A stretch of 64,000 bases of DNA, taken from assembly GCA_916048095.2 (NCBI GenBank), contig OU696597.1, positions 2,367,042 to 2,431,041 of the forward strand. The letters are read 5' to 3'. Every line of letters begins with the position of its first letter. The stretch's first letter is position 1. Positions 32,940-44,230 of this stretch are shown here, in pieces. The notes below the pieces were generated by a model. It was not told the DNA's origin. It made no database searches and saw only the letters and a program-made list of their open reading frames with translations. Source of the stretch: Sacculina carcini. Taxonomy: Eukaryota; Arthropoda; Thecostraca; Sacculinidae. The translations under genes and the position numbers were made by a program.

Positions 32940-35900
32940 ATGGAAAAACAGATTGAAAAACTACTTGAGGTAGTTTCAATGCAAATGCAAGCGAGTTCTG
33001 AACGAGAAGCCCGTCAAACTCAAATAATGACGAGTTTAATGGAGCAAATGATGAGAACCGAAACAAGAAATTCGTCTCAACATACAGTCGATGAGTCACG
33101 TACCACACCGAAATTGCCTTCATCCAATATTCCGGTTCCTATATTGCATAGCGGAGCATCGTTGCGTGAATTCGAATCATGGAGGCATAAAGTAGCAGGT
33201 TACGTGACTTTATCTAATATCAACTTGTTATCCCCGAAAGAGCAACAAGCTATTCTTTTGTCAATGCTGGATGAGGATTGGGTGCGAATTTCAAGGTTCA
33301 ATATCATTTTCCAAGAGGATGACACACTTGACGATTGCATTTCGAAAATAAGAGAGCACATTCGAGATACTAGAAACGTGATTGTAGACCGCAGGGAATT
33401 CTTTTCTCGCAATCAACAGGACGGCGAATCATTCGACGAGTTTTTATGTGCAGTCCAAGAAATCGCCGCATATTGCGAATTTTGCGACAAATGCGAAGAC
33501 AACCGACTTCGAGATAAAATTGTGATGGGCATCCGTGATGAAGATGCGTTACAAAGAATGTTTCAAGAGAAAAAGTTGACTTTGCATGGTGCTTTAAATA
33601 TTTGCCGTGCAAACGAGAGCGCCCGAATAAGCTCACAAGAATTGAAGGCGAACGAAAATGAGGTACATGCAAGTGTGTGCAAAACACAGACACAACAGGA
33701 AGGCAATGGGCGTGCGACTAATTGTAATCGCTGTGGTCGCCGACATGGGAATTCAGAATGTCGTGCATTGAAACAAAGGTGCCACAACTGTGACCAGATC
33801 GGTCATTTTGCCCGAGTATGCAAGAAGCGGAAATGCAAACCTTCGTATCAACGCGAACGAGCGGAACACAAGGATGAAAACGTACACCTCATTATTACTG
33901 ACGTAAATGTTCAAGCAGTTGAACGTCACAAGATCAGGAAACTACCGTTGACAGAAGTGAGCGCGTTAACCCGCTCGGGTGAAACTGGAAGAATATGTCT
34001 AGCGACGGACACTGGAAGTGATGTGACAATCATCAACAGGCAAGTGACCAGCCAACTGAACATTGACCACAACAATCTTCTCCCCGCCAATGTGAAGCTT
34101 ATTGCAGCAAATGGGAAAAGACTCACTTGCGTGGGAACTTGCCCACTTGAACTAAAACTGGGCTCAGCAACATGCAGTACAACGGCATACGTTGTCCCCA
34201 GCATTTCCAACGCACTTTTATCATGGGTGGACGCTATTGATTTAAGAATTTTACACAAGTCGTTTCCGAAACAACTGGAAGCAAGCGACACTTGCGATCT
34301 ACAAACAAACGAGGTGTCAAAGACAAGTTGCGAGTATAGTGCCACAGATGTGTTTCGACTCACAGCTAGCAACAACACCCGTGCTGCTTCTGGTGGATGG
34401 CAATATCATCGCTCGAGGCCTCGGTGGAATCTGAACCGAGAGCCAACTGATGAGGAAATAAACAGCCACACCACAGAGATGATAAAATGCTTCCCTCGTG
34501 TGTTTTCAGAAAGTGGAGTTTTGCGAAGCATGGAAGGTGACCCAATGAGGATCATTTTGAAAGAAGATGCCACACCAGTGAGCATTACCGCCCCTCGGTC
34601 CGTTCCGATTTGTTACCGTGACAGCTTGAAAACTCAGCTGGACAAGTTGATTGAGGAAGATGTCATTGAACCTGTCAGCCATCCAACGGCATGGTGTCAT
34701 CCGATTGTTCTAGTACCACGAAAAGATTCTAACGGGAATAACACTGGATGTCGATTGACAACTGATCTGACTAAGCTCAATAGATATGTCCAGCGACCCA
34801 CGCACCCTATGCATAGCCCACTTGATGCTGTATCAACGATTACGCGTGGTTCACGATATTTTACCAAATGTGACGCAAAATCAGGGTACCATCAAATATT
34901 GATCGATACAAGGGACAGGGATTTGACATGCTTTATCACGCATTTTGGTCGATACAGATACAAGCGCGCCCCCATGGGACTTGTTTCCAGCGGAGACGAG
35001 TTTAATCGACGTGGAGACGCAATCCTTGGTGACATTCCCAACACATGTAAAGTAGTAGACGATATCCTTATATATGATTCAAAGTACGACGATCACCTTG
35101 CACGCGTTTGGCAGGTCCTTTGTCGATGTGACGACGCAGGCATCACTCTGAACAAGGAAAAATTCGCATTCGGTACAAACGAAACAAATTTCTGCGGCTT
35201 TACTGTGAGTGAGAAAGGCTACACGGTAGAATCCGGGAAGACGAGTGCAATAGAGAGATTTCCATGTCCAAAAGATATCACAGGCCTTAGATCATTCCTC
35301 GGGTTGGTTAACCAACTCGGTTACTTCTCCACTCAGATTGCCGAAAAGTCCAGACCTTTGCGAGATCTTCTGAAGCGCAATAATAAATGGATGTGGACAT
35401 CCACGCACGACACAGCGTTCAACGAAGTTAAGAACTCTCTGATGTCACCGCCTATTTTGGATTTTTTTGACCCTTCACGTGATACCATGCTGGAAGTTGA
35501 CGCGGCGAAGCTGAAAGGTCTGGGATTCGTCCTTAGACAACAAGACAGCGACGGCTCCTGGCGCCTTATCCAGTGTGGATCAAGGTTTTTGACAGAGACA
35601 GAGGAACGCTACGCAGTATGCGAACTAGAAATGTTCGCTGTAGTTTGGGCATGTCGTAAGTGTAATTGCTTTGTAGCCGGGTTGAGTAATTTCATCGTTG
35701 TCACCGATCACAAAGCTCTAGTGCCTATACTTAATTCGAAGGGCCTAGCTGATATTTCTAATCCACGCATTCAAAGACTCCGTGAGAAGATCACTCATTT
35801 AACCTTTACGGCGAAGTGGAAAGCAGGATCCGTGAACTCCATAGCAGACGCTCTTTCACGAGCTCCTAGCGCCCCAGCTGAACCAGAAGAAGGCGATATA

Positions 35901-37331
35901 GCCGAAGCTCACATTCAATCCGTCCAGCTTTCTGCAAATGTTCTTTCGATCAATGATCATGAATTGGAAAACATTAGAGATGCCGCGAGAAACGATCCAG
36001 AATACTGCATGCTGAAAAACACAATTACAAGTGGGTTTCCGAATGATAAACGTCGTGTTTCTTCTTCCCTTCAGCCATTTTGGTGTGTACGGCACGATAT
36101 GGCTGTTGATGACGATCTGATTTTGTTAGGCCGACGACTTATAATCCCGAGAGCTTTACGGCGTGAAACGCTGCAGCGTCTTCATGATGGCCACCTGGGC
36201 GTAACGAAAACCACATTGAGAGCGAGACAAACGGTCTATTGGCCCGGCATCAATAATGACATCAAGAATATCACTGCCGCATGCGAAATGTGTCGAAAAT
36301 ATTCCAACAGCATACAACGAGAACAGTACATCGAAGCTGAGCAACCGTCACGAATCTTCCAGTATGTGTCTGTTGATTATTTCGAACATGCAGGCAGGAT
36401 GTTTATGGTATATGTCGATCGTTTATCTAACTGGCCAGTGATTTACGGCTCAAAAGCATCGACGAAGAGCGACTCAAGGTCATTGATTCATTGTCTTCGC
36501 GAGATTTTCACGTATACCGGCGTTCCTGAGTATATGCGCAGCGATGGAGGACCCCAGTTTGTAGCTCATCGAACCAGAGACTTCCTGAGGCGATGGGGGG
36601 TACGCCACAACATCACCAGCCCTCATTATCCACAGGCTAATGGTCATGCTGAATCTGCAGTGAAGAGAGCAAAACGGCTCATACAGAAATGCACAGACCA
36701 TGGCGACATGAACACAGACGAATTTGCTCGTGGACTACTCGAACTGAGAAACGCCCCAGGAGTCGGCGGACGTTCACCTGCACAAATCGTATACGGCCAT
36801 CCACTGCGCAGTGCATTGCCAGCTCATCATCGGTCATTTGCTCCGGAATGGCAAGAAAAAGCAGACGAATGTGATAGGCGTGCTGTCAGTACTAGAGAGC
36901 GCGTTATCACCACATACAACCAAATATCCCGAGCATTAGCACCACTACGGCTTGGACAGAGGGTATACATACAGAATCGGTCCATCGGGAGATGGGATAG
37001 GGTTGGTGATGTGTCTGCTGTGGGTCGTCATCGTGCTTATGCGATCCGTCTTCCGAGCGGTCGAATTTGGTGGCGTAACCGCCGCCATCTGATGCCGGTT
37101 ACTACCGCGAACCAGACATCGAAATCTGAACATACTCCGGACAACGGACACGACGAAGCCGACGAAGCCGACGGAAACGCTGACTGTGCCGGCGGCGGAA
37201 ACGAAGCCAGCGCAGATTTCTACCATACACCGTCACCTCCGCCAGATGTGCACCCGGCTGGTCCGCGGCGTAGCCAACGTGAACGTCGCCGACCAGCTTA
37301 CCTAGATGACTACGTCACTGATGCGGTGTAA
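32940..37331 (+). CDS. gag-pol: Gypsy-4 gag-pol polyprotein
   Basis: 1463 codons in one frame from ATG to stop, so gag and pol are fused. Order: an N-terminal helical region and capsid-like domain (about residues 1-240), two zinc knuckles near residues 260-300 (CNRCGRRHGNSEC and CHNCDQIGHFARVC), protease (ATDTGSDVTII, about 357), reverse transcriptase (about 560-740; KCDAKSGYHQILI, APMGLVSSGDEFNR, KVVDDILIYD), RNase H (LEVDAAKLKGLGFVL, VVTDHKALVPIL), integrase zinc-binding region (LHDGHLGV...CEMCRKY) and DDE core (VSVDYFEHAGR, MRSDGGPQFVAH, NGHAESAVKRAK), and an Arg/Pro-rich tail. It would make all proteins needed for retrotransposition. It stands alone, with no neighbouring host frame. Confidence 0.95.
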   Translation: MEKQIEKLLEVVSMQMQASSEREARQTQIMTSLMEQMMRTETRNSSQHTVDESRTTPKLPSSNIPVPILHSGASLREFESWRHKVAGYVTLSNINLLSPKEQQAILLSMLDEDWVRISRFNIIFQEDDTLDDCISKIREHIRDTRNVIVDRREFFSRNQQDGESFDEFLCAVQEIAAYCEFCDKCEDNRLRDKIVMGIRDEDALQRMFQEKKLTLHGALNICRANESARISSQELKANENEVHASVCKTQTQQEGNGRATNCNRCGRRHGNSECRALKQRCHNCDQIGHFARVCKKRKCKPSYQRERAEHKDENVHLIITDVNVQAVERHKIRKLPLTEVSALTRSGETGRICLATDTGSDVTIINRQVTSQLNIDHNNLLPANVKLIAANGKRLTCVGTCPLELKLGSATCSTTAYVVPSISNALLSWVDAIDLRILHKSFPKQLEASDTCDLQTNEVSKTSCEYSATDVFRLTASNNTRAASGGWQYHRSRPRWNLNREPTDEEINSHTTEMIKCFPRVFSESGVLRSMEGDPMRIILKEDATPVSITAPRSVPICYRDSLKTQLDKLIEEDVIEPVSHPTAWCHPIVLVPRKDSNGNNTGCRLTTDLTKLNRYVQRPTHPMHSPLDAVSTITRGSRYFTKCDAKSGYHQILIDTRDRDLTCFITHFGRYRYKRAPMGLVSSGDEFNRRGDAILGDIPNTCKVVDDILIYDSKYDDHLARVWQVLCRCDDAGITLNKEKFAFGTNETNFCGFTVSEKGYTVESGKTSAIERFPCPKDITGLRSFLGLVNQLGYFSTQIAEKSRPLRDLLKRNNKWMWTSTHDTAFNEVKNSLMSPPILDFFDPSRDTMLEVDAAKLKGLGFVLRQQDSDGSWRLIQCGSRFLTETEERYAVCELEMFAVVWACRKCNCFVAGLSNFIVVTDHKALVPILNSKGLADISNPRIQRLREKITHLTFTAKWKAGSVNSIADALSRAPSAPAEPEEGDIAEAHIQSVQLSANVLSINDHELENIRDAARNDPEYCMLKNTITSGFPNDKRRVSSSLQPFWCVRHDMAVDDDLILLGRRLIIPRALRRETLQRLHDGHLGVTKTTLRARQTVYWPGINNDIKNITAACEMCRKYSNSIQREQYIEAEQPSRIFQYVSVDYFEHAGRMFMVYVDRLSNWPVIYGSKASTKSDSRSLIHCLREIFTYTGVPEYMRSDGGPQFVAHRTRDFLRRWGVRHNITSPHYPQANGHAESAVKRAKRLIQKCTDHGDMNTDEFARGLLELRNAPGVGGRSPAQIVYGHPLRSALPAHHRSFAPEWQEKADECDRRAVSTRERVITTYNQISRALAPLRLGQRVYIQNRSIGRWDRVGDVSAVGRHRAYAIRLPSGRIWWRNRRHLMPVTTANQTSKSEHTPDNGHDEADEADGNADCAGGGNEASADFYHTPSPPPDVHPAGPRRSQRERRRPAYLDDYVTDAV

Positions 37332-37480
37332 CATTTCAGTCTTATGTTCACATGCTATATATAAGTGATTCAACTATTAACCGCGATTGTTGTTGTAAAG
37401 TATTATTTCTTCTCTACGTATGATCCAACAATTTCATTGTTTATCTTACAATAGATAGTGTGTGTAATCTTGGAGAGGAG

Positions 37481-37608
37481 TGTGGTAATATGGTCCTGTG
37501 TCTTAGTCCATACTTGTAGTGCCCCCTAGCGTGGGATTATGTAACCAGGATGGACAGGGCGTTGAATACACAGTTGGTGCTCGTTGTCTCTTGTGTGTGT
37601 TTATTACA
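37481..37608 (+). repeat. Gypsy-4 3' LTR
   Basis: Identical by eye to the 5' LTR. Preceded by the purine tract GGAGAGGAG at 37472-37480. Confidence 0.96.
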
Positions 37609-37613
37609 GAAGT

Positions 37614-38549
37614 GTTAGCATTTAGACTTGGGAGATGAGGACAAAATGCTTGCAAAATGCTAGCAAAATTTTGCAAAATGCAAAATGCTTGCTTGCAAAA
37701 TGGCAAAAAGATGCCAAAAACGCAAAATGCATGACAGGATAAATATTGTGCTTGCAGTGTGGTTTTCATGCGTAAAGTTTGCAGGTCGCGGAACGAGGGT
37801 GTCTTAATGGGAGGATAGCATAGTGTGTGTGCGCGTGCATATGACGCATTTCAAGCAGAGGCGCGCCATTTGGCTGTATTTGAATGAGTGATGCAGCCAA
37901 CGGTCGAACGCTGAAGTGGTTCATGTTTCGGGGCAGTTGGTGAATGGTGTTCGTGCAGTTGGTTTGTGTCGTGACGTAGCGTCGTCTTATTCACGTGTTT
38001 ATTGTGAGTATCTTTGTTTTTGTTTAATTCATTAACACACTGCATATTGGGCTTGCGGTGGCAGGTTTGTTGCTAAACACGAATTTCTCCTGTCAGCTAC
38101 TTGAGCTTACATCAATTAATTACCGCAAATATTCTATAGAGTTTATTTTATTATTAACCTTGAATCGTAGCTAAGCACAATCACCTAAAATATCATTTTG
38201 ATGCAAATATAATGGACTTCCTAAAAAATATATCCTTACATGGCAGCTCCTTAAATTATATATATTCTTAAACATAAACAAACATTAATTGATATCATTT
38301 TCATGAGTATAATAATATAATAATATAATATAAGAATATAATAAATTTAAGAATATGATAATGTAATAAATTTAAGAATTAAATAATATAATAAATTTGT
38401 TACTAAAACACTAATAGATAATATGATTATGCATTATTAATGCGACTACCAGCTCAAGTTGTAAGAATTACCAAATTGATTTTCACTTTTGCCAAATTGA
38501 CTTGTAAATGGTATAGAGTCACTGTTCTCGGAGAGCACTCGCGAGCAAA

Positions 38550-38552
<3 letters not shown>
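37614..38552. other. Non-coding sequence
   Basis: A patch of GCAAAATGC motifs at 37640-37730 is an irregular short repeat. AATATAATAAATTTAAG repeats near 38305-38400. I see no gene. Confidence 0.5.

Positions 38553-38615
<63 letters not shown>
38553..38615. repeat. CA microsatellite
   Basis: More than 25 uninterrupted CA units. Confidence 0.97.
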
Positions 38616-38640
38616 ACATCTACAGAAACACGGTACACTC

Positions 38641-39235
38641 CATCTTATGGCAAGTGTTCAGGCATCACGTGCGAATAACGCTTGCCGTTGCTAGCCATCT
38701 GTACTATGTTTAATATAGTACGGTATATATGTTTGTATATGGTGTATATTTGTGTGTGCGAGGTAGTGTGAGTGTATGTATGTTGTATGCACGTGCTATG
38801 AGCGAGCAGGGGGATGCAGGGGGTTGGGCAGTGCGCGCCATGGGGCAGTTGTTTGCGCAGAACGTTTGTGCGTGTTTGTTAGTGAAGGTGTTTTAGTGGG
38901 TCATGTTGCGTTGTGATTGTGTTGAGTTGTGATATCTTGCTTTGTTGCTAGAATTTAAGTACACGCGCTGGTGGTATATAAGCTGACATTGATATATTGG
39001 CTGATAGAGTTCCTCATAAAGTAAGTACATACGGTACATATCTGCATTGTAATTGTAGTACATACCATAGCACATAATTGTATAGTATATAGTAAGTAGT
39101 ACATGTGTTTTACGACTAATGCTAAATTTTGCATGTTAAATAGAATATAATGTACTGATAACAATTAAGTTTGATATTAAATGTAAAATCAATAACGTAC
39201 ATTGTGGTTCTAGCTGGGACAATTTTGATTTCAGT
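38641..39235. repeat. Repeat A, copy 2 (uninterrupted)
   Basis: Second copy of the sequence at 4131-4655 plus 10735-10787. Here the sequence runs straight through GATATTAAATGTAAAATC at about 39170-39187, the position where Gypsy-1 sits in copy 1. It has one 21-bp unit where copy 1 has about five. Alignment outside 38641-39235 fails on both sides. Confidence 0.85.
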
Positions 39236-39344
39236 TTTATTTCAGCATTTCTATGCATATCGGAATTGGGTTAATGTGACAATGTAAGGGATGATTATTG
39301 CTAGCTACGAGTTCTACTGTCATTACTTTCTGATCATCACTCGT

Positions 39345-40463
39345 AACTGACAAATTATTTGTCCTTAGCCGCGTACAACCATGTCAGCCTGTTGATTTCA
39401 GTCATAACAGATTTTGAGTGAAAACACGGTTTGCGTACAAATATTACAGTATTCATCAATGTCCACACAATCTGACTTCCATTCAGGATTTTAACGTACA
39501 TTTCGTTCGATACAAACAAACTTAGGAGGCATCTTTCTCGCCTGGTTCACACCTGTATGGGTTTTCACATTATTTGTGGGCGACACGTCAAATGTGATCG
39601 ATGTGCCGTGTGATGTGCCGTGATCACATCTTTAGTCATGTATGCTAAGAATGGGTGAATTATTTACTTTTTCAAAAGTTGAGCTAGTACCAAGTTGAGG
39701 TAGATACATTTTTTCATGCTGATTCCGAAAATATTTTTTTTTTGGATTAAATGAGAAAACCTTACCCGGAAGTCAAGTTGAAACATCCATTTTGCCGTAA
39801 AATTGCGATCGTGTAGCGATTAATTGGCTGCCTTTGATCTTGAAATTATTATTGTTTGTTTGTTTGTTTTGTTTGTTTGATTGTTGAATCGTTATTGAAG
39901 TCACCATGGAAAGGATGCAGTTTTCACGCAGATTTAGAAAAATGTTGTATCAACATTCATGCGATACTTGTTTATCAAATTAGCTGAAAATGCGGTTATT
40001 TAATAAAATTCGGGTAATCATACGCCAAAATAATATATTATAATATATTTAATAAAATAAGTGTAATAAATAATTTAGTTTAGTATTATACCTCGTGTAA
40101 TATGCCTCTCTGCGCACAGATTTACTTGCAAAATATATGCACAGGTATTTAAAAAATAAAGACAATATAATACGCATTTTCAAATACACTTGAAAAACTG
40201 CATTCACCGCAATTTCATACTAGCATTAATTCTAAATCCGACACACCGTAGTGTTCATGTAGTGTGTGCGCAATGCGCATACTTTTTCCTGTCAGTCCTG
40301 ATACTAAGATCCGTGTGGACTCGGATCCGAGAATCGGAACCTTGTTGACTCGGATCCGTGTGGACCCGATTCCAGAACCGGCTCCGAGTCTCGGACCCGG
40401 TTCCAATACCCACGTAGCAAAATCGTCAGAACCGGTTCCGGAACCGGCTCCTGCCCAGTCCTA
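39345..40463. mobile_element. hAT-2 partial copy, inverted
   Basis: Reverse complement of 23797-25045. It ends at 40463 with the same hAT-type terminus (CTGCCCAGTCCTA) and GGAACCGG palindromes. The other terminus is absent, so it is truncated or internally recombined. Confidence 0.85.
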
Positions 40464-41495
40464 GCAAAAAGTATTGAAATAATCGCAATATAGTAGATAT
40501 TTTCGAAATTTACTCAAAAACTGCATCTACCGCAACTTGACACTGATATTAATTAAAAATCCTGGTATTCTAGTCGGTCATTGTAGATCACAAATGCACG
40601 GAATGATACACAACAATGTGTTTATTTCTCATCCATTTGCCAAGCATATCCATATATCCCTAGCCAAGAATATCATTCGTTCATGTGATACACGCGATCT
40701 TGCACATAATATTTCATATTTCTTATTCAAAATGGAGAATGAATTGCTTTGATTATCATTTAAATATATAAACATATATTTATATTTTCCAGGCTTTCTA
40801 AAACACTTCAATGAGCCTTATAGATGTTTAGAAAATGCCCAAACAATCATATTAATAAGACTATAACAATTTCAGGGTTACTTTGCGCCTTGAAATACAC
40901 TCTGAAACGCTCACTGCGTTATCAACACCAGCTTTGGGACGCGCGTGTATTCTCTCCACGTACAACGTAATATAGCTTAACACAGCGTAACACAGCGGTC
41001 CAACTGTGAATGAACAAAATAGCTTCTGGCGTTTCGTAGGTTCGTAGGTTTATATGTTCGTAGGTTCAATATGTTCGTAGGTTTATAAGTTCGTAGGTTC
41101 AAAAAATACTGCAGCGATCACTACGCGAACGACTCACAGAATGAATTCAAACATGCACGCCACTCGGACATATCTCATCTCACACACAGACACACATACA
41201 CACACTTCTTCGCCACACTATCATTGCCACACATGGGTCGTGTAACACGACCTATGTAGCGTGCACACGGTGTCATATTCGCACAAGGTACAGTTAAGTT
41301 GCGCAAGATACACGAGCCACGCGTTCGACGGATTGTGCATCACAGGGACGCTGCAAAACAAACAATTGAAATTCGCATATACATATACATCACATATACA
41401 CATATACATCACATATAGACGGTATATACATCACATCGGGTGTTACACACTCAATTCTAAGCAACGTGCAGCGAAATTGAAGCGTTGCACTAATC
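40464..41495. other. Non-coding sequence with a TTCGTAGGTT array
   Basis: GTTCGTAGGTTTATA-type units repeat five times at 41031-41105. Short ACATATACATC repeats occur near 41378-41435. A 106-codon plus frame (41261-41581) has no domain. Confidence 0.5.
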
Positions 41496-41737
41496 CAGTG
41501 CTTCTTAACCTATTTTATCTGATTCTCCACTTCTTAATGAGCCATCTCTTCATTTTCCACAGCACAGTGCTGATAAATTAAATAAATTTAGTTGTTACAT
41601 CAAATAAAATATCAAGAGGTTATTAGAAACAAAAATAAACGGATTTGAATTGATAAAACTGTGCGACCTTCAGTTTCCCACTTGGCAATTCATTTATTCC
41701 CAACTAGTGGGGATTTTCCACAGGTTAAGAACCACTG
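41496..41737. mobile_element. hAT-type MITE
   Basis: 242 bp with inverted ends CAGTGCTTCTTAACCT and its near-complement AGGTTAAGAACCACTG. Flanked by CACTAATC (41488-41495) and CACTAAAC (41738-41745), an 8-bp target duplication with one change. No coding capacity. Confidence 0.85.
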
Positions 41738-41745
41738 CACTAAAC

Positions 41746-42648
41746 ATCTGCGATGACGGCTCACAAACTCTCTCCTGCCACACTGGACCGAGCTCCATTC
41801 CTCTCTCTCGCGCCTGTACTAGCTAAGTGGGCACGTGTTTGTTACAAGCTCGCTGATTGGTCGACGAGTTGAATTTGTACTGAGCTTGTCTTCATGGTAA
41901 AGTATGATGCAAGGTTAATGTGAGATGTGTCAGTACGCGGGTGATCAGTGTTGTAATGTAGTTCATTGTGCTAGTGTGTGTGTGTATTGTATATGATGCA
42001 CGGTTGTATGCGTATATGAGTATGCTGTAACGTCGTGTTGTGATATTTCTGTTTTAAACGTATTTTTGCTACATTAATTATATTATTACTGTGAGTCTCG
42101 ACCATTAAGTCCATGTCACCTTTCATGTCTGAAATACTAGGTTTTTAGTAGCTCGGTCCTATAAACCCACCCTAAACTTGACCGATACTGCGGTAATATT
42201 TTTCAAATATCATGTTTGTTCTATATATTGAACAAAACCGGCCTTGCTCATCATTTACGTGTTAATGTCCCTTTTTACCAAGTTATTTCATATATTTGTA
42301 TTTTATTACCATTGCTATAAATCATATAAATCATATAAGGAAGCTTGTACTTTTAAATGAAATTTGGCAGACGGAATTTTTGTGCTCCGAAATAGCTGTT
42401 TCTGTTAAGGCCACCATGGAAAATATGACTATTATTTTGTATTATAAAATTATTGGCCTATTATATATGGCTATTATTGGCCTCGGTTTCTTCCCGTGTA
42501 GCAGCTGCCACTTGAGACATTTAACCTTTACGTGCTAATTATTCAAAAGCAGACTCAACTTTATTTGTGCGCTTCTTTCCAGAGTCAGTCATTTTCCGCA
42601 AATTCATATGCCATATACACCTACATGAACGAACAACACCTTCTGAAT
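41746..42648. other. Non-coding sequence
   Basis: No gene. A short hydrophobic plus-strand frame at 42296-42538 is A+T driven. Confidence 0.5.
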
Positions 42649-42936
42649 CAGTGGTTCCCAATGTTTCTGTGATCGAGTACCACTTGGAATCCCATACAGT
42701 TGCCGCGTACCACCTGGTACAAACGGAACACAAATAAACTGAAAACACCACTCAATGCAAATAACTGTATCTGTTTCTTCTGCACCAGCTGGTCAATGAG
42801 AACATTACTTTGCTGAGAACACATCAGAAATCACGCCCTGGTGATATTGTTCATCACAATGAAAGTGTTCGTGCACCACCTGGAAGATCCCCAAATGCCA
42901 CTAGTGGTACACGTAACACATGTTTGGAAACCACTG
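42649..42936. mobile_element. hAT-type MITE, older
   Basis: 288 bp with ends CAGTGGTTCCCAATGTTT and near-complement ATGTTTGGAAACCACTG. Flanking octamers (TTCTGAAT and TCCTAGGT) no longer match well, so the copy is older than the one at 41496. Confidence 0.7.
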
Positions 42937-42944
42937 TCCTAGGT

Positions 42945-42985
42945 GTAGGACGCTATATAAATACCTAATGAAATGTAATGCGTGT
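42945..42985 (+). repeat. CR1/L2-like LINE tail fragment
   Basis: GGACGCTATATAAATACC followed by an ATGAAATGTAATG run resembles the last bases of CR1/L2 LINEs. Only the tail is present. Confidence 0.4.
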
Positions 42986-43460
42986 GTGTGTGTGTGTGTT
43001 CGAGTGTTTTGCAGTGCCTCTGGTGTTGAAGTATACGCGAGCATCACTGTGTGCTTTATAGTGTAAAAATAGTGTTTGCGTTTGTGTGTGTGTGTGTGTG
43101 TATTAGCCTTTGTGTGTGTGTGTGCGTTCGTGTTTTGTTTGTGCGTAAACGTGTGTTTGTGTGTGTGTACGAGAGCGTGTGTGTATGCGTGTCTTAGTGT
43201 GTATGTGTGTGTGCTAGTGTGTATGTATGTGCGTTAGTGTGTTAGTGTGTATGTGTGTGTGCTAGTGTGTATGTGTGTATGTATGTGCGCTAGTGTGTGT
43301 GTGTGTGTTAGTGTGTGTGTATGTGTTAGTGTGTGTGTGTTGGTGTATTTGTGTTAGTGTGTGTGTACAAAAGTATACACGTTGTGTGTATGTGTGTGTT
43401 AGTGTGTGTTGGTGTATGTGTTAGTGTGTGTGTGCTTGTGTGTGTGTGTGTGTTGTTGAT
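42986..43460. repeat. GT-rich microsatellite field
   Basis: GTGTGTGTTAGTGTGTATGT-type units for nearly 500 bp, with TTAGTGTG recurring as a secondary period. Confidence 0.9.
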
Positions 43461-43492
43461 TGTTGATACTGGACGTTAGAGAAGGGTAGTTA

Positions 43493-43870
43493 GTGATGGA
43501 CGCTGGTACCAGTACTAGTAGCGGTGATACCGCAGCCGCCGCATCTGACACTAATTGTGCTCAAATCGGGCCGTTCTTCAAGCCGTGTTCTCCCTGTCCT
43601 GTCGCCGGCGACCAGCAGGACCTGTGTGTGTCTACTGCTGCTGTTGCTGGGGACGAGCAGACAGCCGCCACGACCACGACAGCGGCTGGGGACGGACGTG
43701 CTCCCACCCCCGTTGCCGCCGAGGATGACGATATGTCGTCGTTTGTTTTATACCTGTCTGATGACAGTGATTCAATCGAGGTGCTTCTCGATATCAGTGC
43801 CGCTTTCTCATCATACAACAAGCTCATCATATTACTCATCATAGCTCATCATATTAGCTCATCATATTAG
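43493..43870 (+). CDS. Acidic low-complexity open frame, unknown
   Basis: 125 codons starting MMDAGTSTSSGDTAAAASD, rich in Ala, Thr and Asp, with DDDMSSFVLYLSDDSDSIEVL near residues 78-98. Codon composition and G+C content (43495-43800) are clearly higher than the surroundings. The last 20 codons are read from a 13-bp tandem repeat, so the real end, if any, is earlier or spliced. No domain is recognised. It could be a first exon, a fragment of a transposon protein or a chance frame. Confidence 0.3.
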   Translation: MMDAGTSTSSGDTAAAASDTNCAQIGPFFKPCSPCPVAGDQQDLCVSTAAVAGDEQTAATTTTAAGDGRAPTPVAAEDDDMSSFVLYLSDDSDSIEVLLDISAAFSSYNKLIILLIIAHHISSSY

Positions 43871-43955
43871 CTCATCATATTAGCTCATCATATTAGCTCA
43901 TCATATTAGCTCATCATATTACTCATCATATTAGCTCATCATATTACTCATCATC
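43838..43955. repeat. 13-bp tandem repeat AGCTCATCATATT
   Basis: About nine units, some shortened to ACTCATCAT. Confidence 0.93.
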
Positions 43956-44135
43956 ATCAAGATATATATTTAGGGTTAGTAATGTGGTTATTCAAATTGT
44001 GTATGTCTTATTGTCAATTATTGTATATATGTTGAAAATAATCGTATTTCCTACCGATTGGTAAATATGTTTTATGTTGTAATATGTCCATGTAATATGA
44101 TGTTGGATGTAATATGGTGATGGATGGTGTATATT

Positions 44136-44230
44136 GTAGGCAGGATGATGATGTAGCATATTTCCAGGATGATGATGTAGCATATTTCCTACATCATCAT
44201 CCTGGAAATATGCTACATCATCCTGCCTAC
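44136..44230. repeat. Long hairpin (inverted repeat)
   Basis: GTAGGCAGGATGATG... on the left and its complement CATCATCCTGCCTAC on the right, with arms of about 40 nt around a short centre. The motif GATGATGTAGCATATTTCC is itself repeated inside the left arm. Confidence 0.9.

Larger units (their letters stand above)
32696..37608 (+). mobile_element. Gypsy-4, structurally whole Ty3/Gypsy element
   Basis: 4913 bp. Two 128-bp LTRs (32696-32823 and 37481-37608) that I read as identical, starting TGTGGTAATATGG and ending TTTATTACA. Flanked by GAAGT on both sides (32691-32695 and 37609-37613), a perfect 5-bp target duplication. A primer site follows the 5' LTR, one long gag-pol frame fills the interior, and a GGAGAGGAG tract precedes the 3' LTR. 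No break was noticed. Identical LTRs mean a very recent insertion. It is unlike Gypsy-1, -2 and -3 in LTR, gag and primer, and belongs to a different Gypsy lineage. Confidence 0.96.

Noticed and set aside
36256-37226. Minor frames over the end of Gypsy-4
   Set aside because: Shadows of the gag-pol frame.
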